Shown piece after piece: positions 39,865-49,152 of a stretch of 64,000 bases of DNA (position 1 is its first letter; the number at the start of each line of letters is the position of its first letter). The stretch lies in NCBI RefSeq assembly GCF_022662105.1, contig NZ_JAKMCP010000006.1:123820-187819 (forward strand). Direction: 5' to 3'. This stretch comes from Aestuariivivens sediminis. GTDB lineage: Bacteria; Bacteroidota; Bacteroidia; Flavobacteriales; Flavobacteriaceae. The translations under genes and the position numbers were made by a program. The notes beneath the pieces were generated by a model. It had not been told where the DNA came from. It saw only the letters and a list, made by a program, of their open reading frames with translations, and did not search any database.

Positions 39865-40413
39865 TCATGAATATTCAGGAATTTTCCCTTTAACCCCTTT
39901 AAAAAAATTATGAATAAATTCAAAATCAGCCTCAACATCATCTGAGGGATAAAATGGTGCTGATATATGGTTTTGCTTATTTTCAAAATCAAGCGTAAAC
40001 ATTATTATGGGAACCTTCGCCTCTTTTGCAATGTAATAAAAACCGGTACGCCATTTTGACACCTTTTTTCGAGTTCCTTCAGGGGCCAAAGCCATTCTAA
40101 ATTCGTTGGTTTCCTGAAATAACTTTGCAATGGCCTTTACTTTATTCTCTTTGGCTTGCCTATCTATTGGCGCACCTCCAAGTCGTCTTAGAAACCATCC
40201 CAAGGGAAATACAAAAAGTTCCTTTTTACCTATAAAATTCACTTTAATATCTAAGACGGCTCTTAAAAGAATTCCAATATAAAAGTCGTGCCAACTGGTA
40301 TGAGGAGCCCCAATGAGAACCGCTTTTTTAACACTATGTTTTGAAAAATTTGTGTTACCGACAACTTTCCATCCCAATATTTTAAAATAAATAAGTTTGG
40401 CAAGCCATTTCAT
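39865..40413 (-). CDS. 1-acyl-sn-glycerol-3-phosphate acyltransferase-like protein
   Basis: A 182-residue PlsC-type acyltransferase. The HX4D catalytic motif is H38-x4-D43 (PHTSWHDF) and the acceptor-binding motif is APEGTRKK (about residue 113). It is at the short end of the family, has little transmembrane sequence, and may act on the inner membrane face. It starts 1 bp after the Fe-ADH stop on the same strand. The run kdsB-HAD-Fe-ADH-acyltransferase points to lipid A or LPS chemistry, but the acyl acceptor is unknown. Confidence 0.82.
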   Translation of the reverse strand: MKWLAKLIYFKILGWKVVGNTNFSKHSVKKAVLIGAPHTSWHDFYIGILLRAVLDIKVNFIGKKELFVFPLGWFLRRLGGAPIDRQAKENKVKAIAKLFQETNEFRMALAPEGTRKKVSKWRTGFYYIAKEAKVPIIMFTLDFENKQNHISAPFYPSDDVEADFEFIHNFFKGVKGKIPEYS

Positions 40414-40414
40414 G

Positions 40415-41500
40415 TTACATTTTTAAATACAATGATTTAAGTTGTTTCGAACTTATTCTTTTTTTCCAATTTTTACCAAGTGCATTTTCCCAAAGTGGTT
40501 CTAAACCCAAAGCAATATTTATCATAGCATTCATTTCCTCTTCACTTAATTGAGCACAAATTCCCTGAGGTAGTTCAATGTTATGTTTCATTTTCATTTT
40601 CTTAAAGAGTTGAACACCTTCGGGATAAAACTCTTCCAGATGATCAAAAACAACACAATTACCTATCCCATGCTTTGTTCCCAATACATAAGACAATCCA
40701 TAACTCATAGCATGGGCAATACCAACTTGTGAATATACGATGCTCATCCCACCATGCCAAGAAGCCATCATTAATTTGTCTTCTGTTTCCTCTTTACTTA
40801 ATGCCGAATTATTTAAAAATACTTCCTGACACAAATTAAAGGCCATATCCCCATATGTTTTACTAAAGGCATTTAAATACGTGCCTTTAAGAGACTCAAT
40901 AGAGTGAATGAAACAGTCCATTCCTGTGTAAAACCATTGATCGCAGGGAACGTCTTTGGTAAGTTCCGGGTCCAAAACAACCTGATCAAAAGGCGTAAAA
41001 TCTGAATTAATACCTAATTTCTTATCAGGACCTGTTAGAACTGTTGTTCTGGACACTTCGGCACCAGTACCCGATAGTGTTGGTATTCCCACATGGTATA
41101 AACCCGGATTCTTAACCAGATCCCAACCTTGATATAACCTAGTCTCCCCTTCATTTGTTAACATAATGGAAACAGCCTTTGCCAAATCCAAAACACTACC
41201 CCCTCCTATACCTATAATTCCCGAAGGTCGCGCCTTTGTACTCAAAATAATTTCTTCGACCAATGTATCTACCTGTGATGTCTTCGGTTCTTCTTTTGTA
41301 GAAATATAGATTATTCTGTCGTCATAAGACAACGATATGCGAGATGTGAGCCATGAATTACTTTTAAAGACATCATCTACCAAATAGATAAACGGTGCGG
41401 CACTACTTAATCGTTTTGGGGAAATGATTTCACTTAATTGATTGAAACTACCTCTGCCAAAAATGACTCTTGGCACCATTGGAAAGTTTTTATAATTCAT
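40415..41500 (-). CDS. Iron-containing alcohol dehydrogenase, possible Kdo 8-oxidase (KdnB-like)
   Basis: A 361-residue group III (iron-type) dehydrogenase with the nucleotide-binding GIGGGSVLDLAKA and metal-ligand histidines in AHAMSYG and GTKHGIGNCVVFDHL. The start MNYKNFPMVPRVIFGRGSF resembles the Shewanella enzyme KdnB, which oxidises the 8-hydroxyl of Kdo on the route to 8-amino-Kdo. The nearby kdsB supports that reading, but KdnA, the aminotransferase, is not in the window. If it is not KdnB-like, it is a general alcohol dehydrogenase. Confidence 0.78.
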   Translation of the reverse strand: MNYKNFPMVPRVIFGRGSFNQLSEIISPKRLSSAAPFIYLVDDVFKSNSWLTSRISLSYDDRIIYISTKEEPKTSQVDTLVEEIILSTKARPSGIIGIGGGSVLDLAKAVSIMLTNEGETRLYQGWDLVKNPGLYHVGIPTLSGTGAEVSRTTVLTGPDKKLGINSDFTPFDQVVLDPELTKDVPCDQWFYTGMDCFIHSIESLKGTYLNAFSKTYGDMAFNLCQEVFLNNSALSKEETEDKLMMASWHGGMSIVYSQVGIAHAMSYGLSYVLGTKHGIGNCVVFDHLEEFYPEGVQLFKKMKMKHNIELPQGICAQLSEEEMNAMINIALGLEPLWENALGKNWKKRISSKQLKSLYLKM

Positions 41501-41608
41501 TTAATTCGGTTTCTTTCTACAAAAATGTAAAAATAGTTTTTATATAATTTTTATCAGAATAATGTCAATACTTTTTTAACACCCCTGTGTTTAGGTTGTT
41601 TCTTGGTA

Positions 41609-42313
41609 CTAATTCAATAACTTTAAAACATCTTTTAAACTTTTTAAAGTCCTATAGGCTTTGCCATTGGTTTCCGAAACGGAAACCATTTCGTGTGCCC
41701 AGGTTGTATGAAAGGGAATATGTATGGCATGAGCTTTTATGTTCACCAATGGTAAGATATCTGACTTTAATGAATTCCCAATCATTAAAAATTCTGAGGG
41801 TTCTATATCCAAATGGCTTAAAAGCTTTGAATAATTTGCTTCCCTTTTATCACTTAAAACTTCAATGTGATGGAAATAATTGGTTAAACCGGATTTTATG
41901 AGTTTTCGCTCTTGATCCAATAGATCCCCTTTAGTTGCTAATATTAATCTGTATTTTTTTGATAATACTTTTAGTACTTCTTCGACGCCATCCAACAGTT
42001 CCACTGGTTTGCTAAGCATTTTCTTTCCAATGCTTAAAATGGCTTGAATGGTGGCTGTGTCAACATTGTAATTAGATAATTCTAAGGCAGTTTCAACCAT
42101 GGACAGTACAAAAGCCTTAATTCCATAACCGTACAATTCTAGATTTTTAATTTCTACCTTAAATAACTCTTGGTCTATTTTATTGAGAGTTTCATAATCA
42201 GATAGCAATAAAGCAAATTCAGCTTCGGCTTCCCTAAAATAAGTTTCATTTACCCAAAGCGTGTCATCCGCATCAAAACCAATAACTTTTATATTCTCAT
42301 AATTCTTATTCAC
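41609..42313 (-). CDS. HAD-superfamily hydrolase
   Basis: A 234-residue haloacid-dehalogenase-fold phosphatase with motif I FDADDTLW (13-20; Asp14 nucleophile, Asp16), motif II LATKGD and motif III/IV MIGNSLKSDILP. A helical cap (about 25-95) makes it a class I-type, larger than KdsC, so Kdo-8-phosphate phosphatase is unlikely. The start codon is GTG (MNKNYENIK). It lies 33 bp downstream of kdsB. Confidence 0.85.
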   Translation of the reverse strand: MNKNYENIKVIGFDADDTLWVNETYFREAEAEFALLLSDYETLNKIDQELFKVEIKNLELYGYGIKAFVLSMVETALELSNYNVDTATIQAILSIGKKMLSKPVELLDGVEEVLKVLSKKYRLILATKGDLLDQERKLIKSGLTNYFHHIEVLSDKREANYSKLLSHLDIEPSEFLMIGNSLKSDILPLVNIKAHAIHIPFHTTWAHEMVSVSETNGKAYRTLKSLKDVLKLLN

Positions 42314-42346
42314 ACTTCAAATTTTAACATTAAAAAAATAATTTGT

Positions 42347-43075
42347 TTATTTCCAAAGTTTTTTTGCACGCTCTAAATCTTCCGGAGTATCTATTTCCAC
42401 ACCTTGAACAGATGTTTCAACCATTTTTATTCGTTTACCATATTCCAGATACCGGATACATTCAATTTTTTCTGAAGCCTCAAGGGTCAACATTGGAAGA
42501 CGATAAAAATCAAGTATAGCCTCCTTTCTAAATGCATAAACGCCTTTGTGTTTGTAATATTTTACTTCTGCACTGGCATCTCTGGAATAAGGTATTACAC
42601 TTCTAGAAAAGTAAAGGGCAAAATTATTTTGGTCCACAATAACTTTAACTGTATTAGGGTCTTTGATCTCCTCTACATCAATAATCCTTACCATAAGTGA
42701 GGCTAAATCAACCTCCCTATCCACATCATTTTTAAACACATCAATTAATTTTCCCAGAGATTCCTTTTCGGTAAAAGGTTCATCACCCTGAACATTAATA
42801 ACAATATCAATATCCATATCTTCAACTGCTTCTGCAATTCTATCACTGCCACACTCGTGCTCTCTTTTGCTCATTAAGGCTTTACCTCCATGCGTTACAA
42901 TTTCATTAAAAATAATGGTGCTATCGGTAACGACATAGACATCATCGAATAATTTTGTCGCAAGAGTCGCCTCATAGGTTCGCAGTATTACCGATTTTCC
43001 ACCTAGGTCCTGCATGAGTTTACCCGGGAAACGCGATGCAGCATAACGTGCAGGTATCATTGATATTATTTTCAT
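42347..43075 (-). CDS. kdsB: 3-deoxy-manno-octulosonate cytidylyltransferase
   Basis: Activates Kdo as CMP-Kdo for lipopolysaccharide inner-core synthesis. [13 protein letters not shown] (7-19), [18 protein letters not shown] and [10 protein letters not shown] are the diagnostic KdsB motifs, and the C-terminal [12 protein letters not shown] closes the fold. At 242 residues it is normal length. It heads a minus-strand run with the HAD, Fe-ADH and acyltransferase genes. Confidence 0.95.
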   Translation of the reverse strand: MKIISMIPARYAASRFPGKLMQDLGGKSVILRTYEATLATKLFDDVYVVTDSTIIFNEIVTHGGKALMSKREHECGSDRIAEAVEDMDIDIVINVQGDEPFTEKESLGKLIDVFKNDVDREVDLASLMVRIIDVEEIKDPNTVKVIVDQNNFALYFSRSVIPYSRDASAEVKYYKHKGVYAFRKEAILDFYRLPMLTLEASEKIECIRYLEYGKRIKMVETSVQGVEIDTPEDLERAKKLWK

Positions 43076-43236
43076 GTGTTTAACTATTTTGACTTTGAGG
43101 GCATTAACTGCCTATATCATTCCAGAATATGATTTATTTATTTCGACTGGTTTAAAGAACTTTCAATGATTTTCGTTTCATCCCTTGATGTTTTAACAAT
43201 TAATCTTTGCTTCAAAAATAGTATAATTACTTCTAT

Positions 43237-44661
43237 TTATTCCTCAAAAAAATCATCATTAAAACCAATAAGATACAATTTATTTTGGGCTCTGGTAACT
43301 GCTGTATACAACCAGCGCAAATATTCCTTATCTATGCCATTAATTAAATACGGTTGTTCCACAAATACAGTATTCCATTGGCCCCCCTGTGATTTATGAC
43401 AAGTAATGGCGTATGAAAACTTAACTTGTAAGGCATTAAAATGTTTGTTTCCTTTTATCTTTAAAAACTTTTTATAATTGCTTGTTTCATTTTCGAAATC
43501 CTTCATGACTTCTTGATAGAGTCTGTTCGAATCCTCATAGGATAGTGAAGGTGTTTCAGCCTCAATGGTATTTAATAGTAATACGGTCTCAAAAGGGCGC
43601 ATTCTTGGATAATCGACCATACGAATTTTAACTTCAGCAAACCGAAAACCATAGAGTTCTTCAATTTTAAAAATTTCCAATACTTCAATGATATCGCCAT
43701 TTGCAATAAATCCAGCTTCTGATGTTGGCTTTATCCAAAAATAATTATTCTTTACGACCATTAAATAGTCCCCTGTTGAGAGTTCATGGTCATTAAAAAG
43801 AATTCGGCTCCTTATTTGTTGATTGTATAAATTGGCTCGTTTATTACTTCTTACAATGATGGTGGTTTCTTCATTTCCAAGAATACTATAGGCCTCGTTA
43901 ATGGCATCCATTATTTCATGTCCATCCAATAGTCTGACAATATCGGTATGGGTACCTAACTTAAATTTAAAAGATTCATAAAACGAAGATTCTAAAACTT
44001 CTCGTAAGCGGGTAGCGTTTTCAAGTATTCCTGATGTTTCTTCTTGACGAACCACTTCATCAAGTTCCATTTTTACAATGGTTTTATTGTAGTTTATACT
44101 CAGCATATTATCATTTAATGCCGGACTAAGGTCTAATTTAACTGGTGGTAATTGGGCCGTATCACCGATAAGCAATAGTTTGCATTGGTGTCCAGAATAA
44201 ACAAACTGCATCAAATCGTCCAACAAAGATCCATTTTCAAAAAGTTTGGATTCTCCTGGAGTATCTGAAATCATTGAAGCTTCATCAACTATAAAAATGG
44301 TGCTTTTATACTTGTTGGGTTGCAAAACGAATTTAATACCACCCCCCTTTTCTTTTCTGGGAAAATAGATTTTTTTATGAATGGTAAAGGCCTCCTTACC
44401 GGAATAATTAGAAATTACTTTGGCGGCTCTTCCTGTAGGAGCCATTAAAACTGCACTTCTTTTGGCTTTCCATAAATGAGTAACCACAGTACTTATTATA
44501 GTTGTCTTACCAGTTCCAGCATATCCCTTAAGTACATATAGTCCATTTGGATCTTTACTGAAAATAAATTCCGATAATTGTTGCAATACAAGGTCCTGTT
44601 TTAAAGTTGGTAAGAACGGGAATTGATTTTTTAAAAGTGAATAAAACTCAGTTGAGGTCAT
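43237..44661 (-). CDS. RecD2-like ATP-dependent DNA helicase (superfamily 1B)
   Basis: A 474-residue helicase with Walker A GYAGTGKTT (46-54), DEASMIS Walker B, GDTAQLPPV, and the C-terminal UvrD-like motif SYAITCHKSQGGQW followed by YTAVTRAQNKLYL. It is much shorter than RecD2 and lacks the N-terminal helix-hairpin-helix extension, which is normal for the flavobacterial group I remember. A role in DNA repair or single-strand binding is inferred from family only. It is divergent from the membrane protein gene at 44787. Confidence 0.85.
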   Translation of the reverse strand: MTSTEFYSLLKNQFPFLPTLKQDLVLQQLSEFIFSKDPNGLYVLKGYAGTGKTTIISTVVTHLWKAKRSAVLMAPTGRAAKVISNYSGKEAFTIHKKIYFPRKEKGGGIKFVLQPNKYKSTIFIVDEASMISDTPGESKLFENGSLLDDLMQFVYSGHQCKLLLIGDTAQLPPVKLDLSPALNDNMLSINYNKTIVKMELDEVVRQEETSGILENATRLREVLESSFYESFKFKLGTHTDIVRLLDGHEIMDAINEAYSILGNEETTIIVRSNKRANLYNQQIRSRILFNDHELSTGDYLMVVKNNYFWIKPTSEAGFIANGDIIEVLEIFKIEELYGFRFAEVKIRMVDYPRMRPFETVLLLNTIEAETPSLSYEDSNRLYQEVMKDFENETSNYKKFLKIKGNKHFNALQVKFSYAITCHKSQGGQWNTVFVEQPYLINGIDKEYLRWLYTAVTRAQNKLYLIGFNDDFFEE

Positions 44662-44744
44662 TTAAAATGGGCTACAAATAATAAATATCCCAAAGATAGA
44701 AATGATTTTTAGTCGCAATGGCTTTTACGATTAAAAAAAAATTG

Positions 44745-44752
44745 TAGATTTG
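44745..44752 (+). promoter_or_regulatory. Candidate -7 element (TAGATTTG)
   Basis: TAGATTTG matches TAnnTTTG and lies 34 bp before the ATG at 44787. No clear TTG at -33. Confidence 0.4.
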
Positions 44753-44786
44753 CTAAAACCGTAAATTTAAATTTAATACTCCAGAG

Positions 44787-45515
44787 ATGATTTTATACAT
44801 TGTTCTTGCGATTCTTGTTACTATTGGGTTAGTATGGTTAATTGATAAGTTTATCCCCTCAAAACTTAGGCCAGTTGTAATGATTGTTTTATGGGTTGTT
44901 ATAGGATTTTTAGCTTATAATACATTTATGTCCGTTTACAAACCCATTCAGTTCAATCAGATAAAGAATAAGCGTTATGCCCAGGTTATTAAAAGTCTTA
45001 TTGATATCAGGGATGCGCAATTAGCCCATAAGCAAGTTACCGGTAGATTTGCCAATAATTTTGACAATTTGGTTAGTTTTATTGATACCGCTCAATTTAC
45101 CATTACCCAAAGACGTGACACTAGTGTTTTGGATGTTGAAATGACAAAGCGATTTGGTGGAGTTGAAACATTTAAAGATGAAGTAATAATTGACACCTTA
45201 GGCTTTGTATCTGTAAAAGACTCATTATTTGGCAGTGATAACCGTTATAAAACTATGATGAATGTTCCTGTTGGACAAGATGGTGCCAAATTTGAATTAA
45301 AAGCTGGATTTTTAGATCAAAACGATATTAAAATCCCTGTTTTTGAAGCTTCTGTTAAAAAGGCAGTAATTTTAAATGACCAAGATAAAGATCTTGTAAA
45401 TCAAGAAAATCAAGTAGTTTCTGTAGAAGCTGTTAATGGAGATGCGATTAAAGTGGGTTCAATGGAGGAAGTGAACACAAATGGAAACTGGCCTAAAACC
45501 TATGGTGCCGATTAA
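44787..45515 (+). CDS. Conserved two-helix inner-membrane protein of unknown function
   Basis: Two N-terminal transmembrane helices (about 2-20 and 28-48) are followed by a soluble domain rich in VIKSLIDIRDAQLAHKQVTGRF, a motif seen in a Bacteroidota family I recognise but cannot name functionally. The later part (about 120-240) is beta-rich. The gene overlaps the start of the DUF3822 gene and is followed by rsmD, so all three are likely one operon. Confidence 0.75.
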   Translation: MILYIVLAILVTIGLVWLIDKFIPSKLRPVVMIVLWVVIGFLAYNTFMSVYKPIQFNQIKNKRYAQVIKSLIDIRDAQLAHKQVTGRFANNFDNLVSFIDTAQFTITQRRDTSVLDVEMTKRFGGVETFKDEVIIDTLGFVSVKDSLFGSDNRYKTMMNVPVGQDGAKFELKAGFLDQNDIKIPVFEASVKKAVILNDQDKDLVNQENQVVSVEAVNGDAIKVGSMEEVNTNGNWPKTYGAD

Positions 45516-46317
45516 CAAAAAGCTACACAAAAATACAAATCATAAATTGTCCATTCAAATAAGTTTGAGTGGACTTTCTTTTTGTATTCTGGATAGTGAT
45601 AAAAAGGTCATAACCTCATTAAAGCAAATTGAATTTGATAAAAAACTAAATCCTTTAGAAGTTTTAGATTATCTAAAAGAGACTTTCAGGGTTGACCAGG
45701 CATTAAATCAATCCTTTGGCTCGGTTTGTGTATTACATACCAATGAACTTTCTACATTAGTTTCAAAAGACTTATTCGATGAAAATGCTTTAGCTGATTA
45801 TTTAAAATTTAATTCCAAAATATTAAAAACAGATTTCATTGCTTACGACACCATTAATGACATGGTTAATGTTTATGTCCCTTATGTGAATATTAATAAC
45901 TTTGTTTACGATACCTTCGGTGCCTTTACTTACAAACATTTTTCCACTGTCCTTTTAGAAAATATTCTCTTTATGGAAAAAAAGGGGAAATCAACAATGG
46001 TGTATGTGCATGTCGGTCTCAACCATTTTGAAATTGTCGTTGTTGATCAAGGAAAACTGATACTTTATAACACCTTTGAATACCATAACAAGGAAGATTT
46101 TATTTACTATATTTTATTCACTTATGAACAACTGGAGTTAAACCCAGAACAGCATCAATTATTATTGTTGGGAGACCTTTCTAGAGATAGCGACTTATAT
46201 CACATTTGTTATAAATATGTGAGACATGTTGATTTTGGTGCACCTCCAAATAATTACAAGTTTACGGAAGAACCTTCACAAAATCACTCGGATTTTGTCA
46301 TCTTAAATAGCTTTTAA
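45502..46317 (+). CDS. DUF3822 family protein
   Basis: A 271-residue protein with an ASKHA-like pattern (SIQISLSGLSFCILDSD near the start, YVHVGLNHFEIVVVDQGKL in the middle), typical of DUF3822, which is restricted to Bacteroidota and has no assigned function. ATG at 45502 or 45481 are both possible; I use the shorter, which overlaps the upstream gene by 14 bp instead of 35. Its stop overlaps the rsmD start (TAATG), an arrangement I remember as common in flavobacteria and suggestive of a link to ribosome maturation. Confidence 0.82.
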   Translation: MVPINKKLHKNTNHKLSIQISLSGLSFCILDSDKKVITSLKQIEFDKKLNPLEVLDYLKETFRVDQALNQSFGSVCVLHTNELSTLVSKDLFDENALADYLKFNSKILKTDFIAYDTINDMVNVYVPYVNINNFVYDTFGAFTYKHFSTVLLENILFMEKKGKSTMVYVHVGLNHFEIVVVDQGKLILYNTFEYHNKEDFIYYILFTYEQLELNPEQHQLLLLGDLSRDSDLYHICYKYVRHVDFGAPPNNYKFTEEPSQNHSDFVILNSF

Positions 46318-46862
46318 TGCGTATTATTTCAGGACAATATAAAAGTAGGAAAATAAAAGCACCTAAAACCTTGCCTGTGCGCCCAACCACAGACATGGCA
46401 AAGGAATCTCTATTTAATATCATTAATAACTATTATTATTTCGACGACATTTCAGTATTAGATCTTTTTGCAGGGACCGGTAATATAAGTTATGAATTTG
46501 CCTCCAGAGGCACACAAGCCATTACTTGTGTTGACCAAGATTTTGGATGTATAAAATTTATAACCCAAACCGCAAAAGAATTTGATATGCCTATTGAAAC
46601 GATTAAAAGTGATGTTTTTAAATTTTTAGAAACGATTTCCATTCAATATGATATTATATTTTCAGACCCTCCATATGGGTTCGATGAGCAACAATTTAAC
46701 AAAATCCCCCAATTAGTTTTCCATAATAACCTCCTGACCAACCATGGATTGTTAGTTATAGAACATTCTAAACATACCGATTTATCCAAGGCTTTAAATT
46801 TTAAATATTCTAAAAGCTATGGTGGTAGTGTTTTCAGTTTTTTTACCAAAACTACCGACTAA
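46317..46862 (+). CDS. rsmD: 16S rRNA (guanine-966-N2)-methyltransferase
   Basis: Methylates G966 of 16S rRNA using SAM. MRIISGQYKSRKIKAPK at the start, LDLFAGTGNISYE as the SAM loop and SDPPYGF (the DPPY catalytic motif) are characteristic. At 181 residues it has the standard length. Start and stop of the upstream DUF3822 gene overlap by one base, so translation is coupled. Confidence 0.94.
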   Translation: MRIISGQYKSRKIKAPKTLPVRPTTDMAKESLFNIINNYYYFDDISVLDLFAGTGNISYEFASRGTQAITCVDQDFGCIKFITQTAKEFDMPIETIKSDVFKFLETISIQYDIIFSDPPYGFDEQQFNKIPQLVFHNNLLTNHGLLVIEHSKHTDLSKALNFKYSKSYGGSVFSFFTKTTD

Positions 46863-47032
46863 CTTATTTTTTTAATTCCGTTTTTTTCAGTACATTAGAA
46901 TTCTCCTTTAGATAGCACACCCAAGGTCTATCACTTACTAAAATTAATTTCTATTTGAACGTTATATTCAAGTAGGTTAATTTTTATTCCTAATTATCTG
47001 TGGCAATCAATTATTAACTAAACCAACAACTC

Positions 47033-47950
47033 ATGAAAAAATTCTTTTTTTTAATGCTGGCAGTATTGGCATTCGTTGCCTGCCAGAATGCTCCACAACG
47101 CTACTTCGAAAATTCTCCTGAAATTGAAACCGTAAAAGCGGGAATAAAGGCCTATGAATCTCAAGATTGGGAAACCTGGAAAGCTAATTTTTCTGATACG
47201 GCCAAAATATTTCATAACTCCACTAAAGGGTTATCTCCTGATGAAACTATGGAAAATTTCAAAAGCATGCTTGCTAATATTGAATCCTATGGTTTTAATG
47301 ACAACATAAACGAAATCGAAATGATCATAGATCCTAAAGGTAGAACTTGGGTAAACTATTGGAACCATTGGAAAGGAATTACAAAAGTGACCAACAAGGA
47401 AATAAATATCCCCGTACACCTCACATTGCAGTTTATTGATGGTAAAATTGTTCAAGAATATGCCTATTATGACACGGCTCCTATTCAAAATGCATTTGAA
47501 GAAATTGAGAAAGTTAATTATATGCCCATTGAAGAAAAAGAGGCCAATGCTAAGCTTGATGTTTTCGTGAATGAATTTTTAAATAACAAGAATTCTTCTG
47601 TGTTGGCTGATATATTGGCTAAGGACTATGTACGGTATATGAATGATGTAAAGGATTCAGCGAGTCCCGAAGATTTAGTATCCAGTATGAACGTTTTTTT
47701 CACGGGATTCCCCGATTTTAAAATAAGCAACCCACAAAGGTCCAGTTTAGCCGGAAACACCATTTTTGTACATTGGGAAATGACGGGAACCAACACTGGA
47801 GAATTTAATGGAAGTCCAGCCACGGGAAATAAGGTAAAGATATCTGGACTATCTCGTTTACATTTTAACGGAGAGGGCAAAATAGACGAAGAGAACGTGT
47901 ATTTCGATCAACTTAATATGATGCAGCAATTAGGAAAAACAATAAACTAA
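47033..47950 (+). CDS. Lipoprotein with two SnoaL/NTF2-like domains
   Basis: A lipoprotein signal peptide with lipobox FVAC (Cys17) precedes two NTF2-fold domains (about 25-155 and 165-300). The second resembles SnoaL-like ester cyclases: FTGFPDFKISNPQRSS and HWEMTGTNTGEFNG. NTF2 folds often bind hydrophobic ligands or act as small enzymes; the function here is unknown. It is followed after 7 bp by another secreted protein, probably in the same transcript. Confidence 0.8.
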   Translation: MKKFFFLMLAVLAFVACQNAPQRYFENSPEIETVKAGIKAYESQDWETWKANFSDTAKIFHNSTKGLSPDETMENFKSMLANIESYGFNDNINEIEMIIDPKGRTWVNYWNHWKGITKVTNKEINIPVHLTLQFIDGKIVQEYAYYDTAPIQNAFEEIEKVNYMPIEEKEANAKLDVFVNEFLNNKNSSVLADILAKDYVRYMNDVKDSASPEDLVSSMNVFFTGFPDFKISNPQRSSLAGNTIFVHWEMTGTNTGEFNGSPATGNKVKISGLSRLHFNGEGKIDEENVYFDQLNMMQQLGKTIN

Positions 47951-47957
47951 ATTTATT

Positions 47958-48704
47958 ATGAAAACATTAAGAAACACATGTATTTTGGTATTTGCCATTT
48001 GCTTTACAGGTTATATAGCCATAGCACAAAAATTTTATCGCGTACATCAGGACAATGTAAGACCATCCATGATGTTGGAATATGAAAAGGTAGCCAAAGA
48101 ATTTAATGAAGCGTGTAAAATGCACAATGTACAAACACAATGGCTAACAACAACCATGGACGGTTTTAAATACCTTTATGTATCTCCTTTGGAAAATTTT
48201 GCCCAAATGGATGAGCGTCCCTTTGCGGATATGGCAAAAGCCATGGGCGATGATTTCGGTAAACTCTTTGATAGGTTTGATAAATGTTATGACTCTCATG
48301 GAGACTACATCATTGTTCTGGATGAAGAGTTAACCTATATGCCCGAAGGAATTAGTCAGACCCAGGAAGGACAGGATTACAGAAACTATTATTTTATCCA
48401 TTATACTCCGGAGAACAGCAAAAACCTGAAAGAGGCCATGAAAGGAGTGAAGGACATGTTCGCGTCTAAAGGTTCTAAAAACTATTATAGAATTTACCGA
48501 ACAGCCTTTGGTGCTATGGATAACTATTATTTGGTAGCCATGTCGAGTAAAGATGATATAGATTCAGCTCAAAAATCTAAAGCAAATCAAGAACTTCTTG
48601 GCCCTGAACGCTTTGAAGTGTTTAACAAGGTGTTAAACAATGCTTCAAAAATGTATGAAGTTACGGGTGAAATAAGACGTGATTTAAGTTACGCTCCTAA
48701 ATAG
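47958..48704 (+). CDS. Secreted protein of unknown function
   Basis: A signal peptide (about 1-23, ending GYIAIAQ) precedes a 225-residue soluble domain of mixed helix and strand with two similar halves: KFYRVHQDNVRPSMMLEYEK near the start and NYYFIHYTPENSKNLKEAM in the middle, each followed by a matching strand (FKYLYVSPLENF, DNYYLVAMSSKDD). This looks like a duplicated ferredoxin-like (ABM/DUF-type) fold, but I do not recognise the family. It sits downstream of the SnoaL lipoprotein and ends before the rnpB terminator. Confidence 0.72.
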   Translation: MKTLRNTCILVFAICFTGYIAIAQKFYRVHQDNVRPSMMLEYEKVAKEFNEACKMHNVQTQWLTTTMDGFKYLYVSPLENFAQMDERPFADMAKAMGDDFGKLFDRFDKCYDSHGDYIIVLDEELTYMPEGISQTQEGQDYRNYYFIHYTPENSKNLKEAMKGVKDMFASKGSKNYYRIYRTAFGAMDNYYLVAMSSKDDIDSAQKSKANQELLGPERFEVFNKVLNNASKMYEVTGEIRRDLSYAPK

Positions 48705-48725
48705 ATCCGGTATTGAAAACTAAAA

Positions 48726-48760
48726 ACAAAGTGCGGTAAAAAACCGCACTATTGTTTTTT
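48726..48760. terminator. Shared terminator of the secreted-protein gene and rnpB
   Basis: AGTGCGGT/ACCGCACT around AAAAA, flanked by AACAAA and TTGTTTTTT. It ends the plus-strand gene at 48704 and, read on the minus strand, directly follows the rnpB 3' end. Confidence 0.88.
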
Positions 48761-48761
48761 A

Positions 48762-49077
48762 AGGTAAATCTGTAAGCCGAATTCTGTTCTCTTCAGCAGA
48801 GCCCTTGTCATTTATCTGAGTGTGTTGTTACCAAAACACTTTAGCTGCCTACCCTCCAGCATTGAGCGTGCAACCCTCGAGCACTGGTTTACATGGCATT
48901 TCACCCCATAGAGTTTACCCGATTTCACTACAGCATGACCTGTACATTCTTTCTGTTGCACTATTCCTAACCTTACGGTTGGTGGTTATTAACCACTATG
49001 GTGCACTATGGTGTTCGGACTTTCCTCCCCTATGCTGAAATGTTTCAAACATAGAAGCGACAAGGCGATTTACCTCA
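48762..49077 (-). ncRNA. rnpB: RNase P RNA, class A
   Basis: The catalytic RNA that trims 5' leaders from pre-tRNA. On the minus strand it shows GAGGAAAGTCCG near the 5' end, AGTGCAACAGAAAGA in the middle, GGTAAAC in the core and ACAGAATTCGGCTTAC at the 3' end, all universal RNase P landmarks. P1 pairs GATTTACCT (49067-49075) with AGGTAAATC (48762-48770). About 316 nt, a usual length. Ends are set from P1 and from the promoter at 49081-49110, so they may be off by a few bases. A terminator follows directly. Confidence 0.95.
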
Positions 49078-49080
49078 CAA

Positions 49081-49110
49081 CAAAAGTAAATAAATTGTTA
49101 ATAACTCCAA
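49081..49110 (-). promoter_or_regulatory. rnpB promoter, Bacteroidota TTG-N19-TAnnTTTG type
   Basis: On the minus strand TTG (49110-49108), 19 bp, then TACTTTTG (49088-49081), a full match to the Bacteroidota housekeeping consensus. The predicted transcription start, 4-5 bp further on, coincides with the base of P1 of rnpB. Confidence 0.78.
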
Positions 49111-49113
49111 TGA

Positions 49114-49150
49114 AATTCTGAATTCAGAATTCTGAATTCTGAATTGAATT
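49114..49150. repeat. Short AATTCTG tandem/palindromic repeat between rnpB and dnaX promoters
   Basis: Four 7-bp units AATTCTG (the second is AATTCAG) followed by AATTGAATT, giving the palindrome TTCTGAATTCAGAA at 49116-49129. It lies between the rnpB -33 element and the candidate dnaX -7 element. Confidence 0.7.
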
Positions 49151-49152
49151 TT

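Noticed and set aside
48820..49038. A 72-residue open frame on the plus strand.
   Set aside because: It lies inside rnpB on the opposite strand; the RNase P RNA motifs explain the region.
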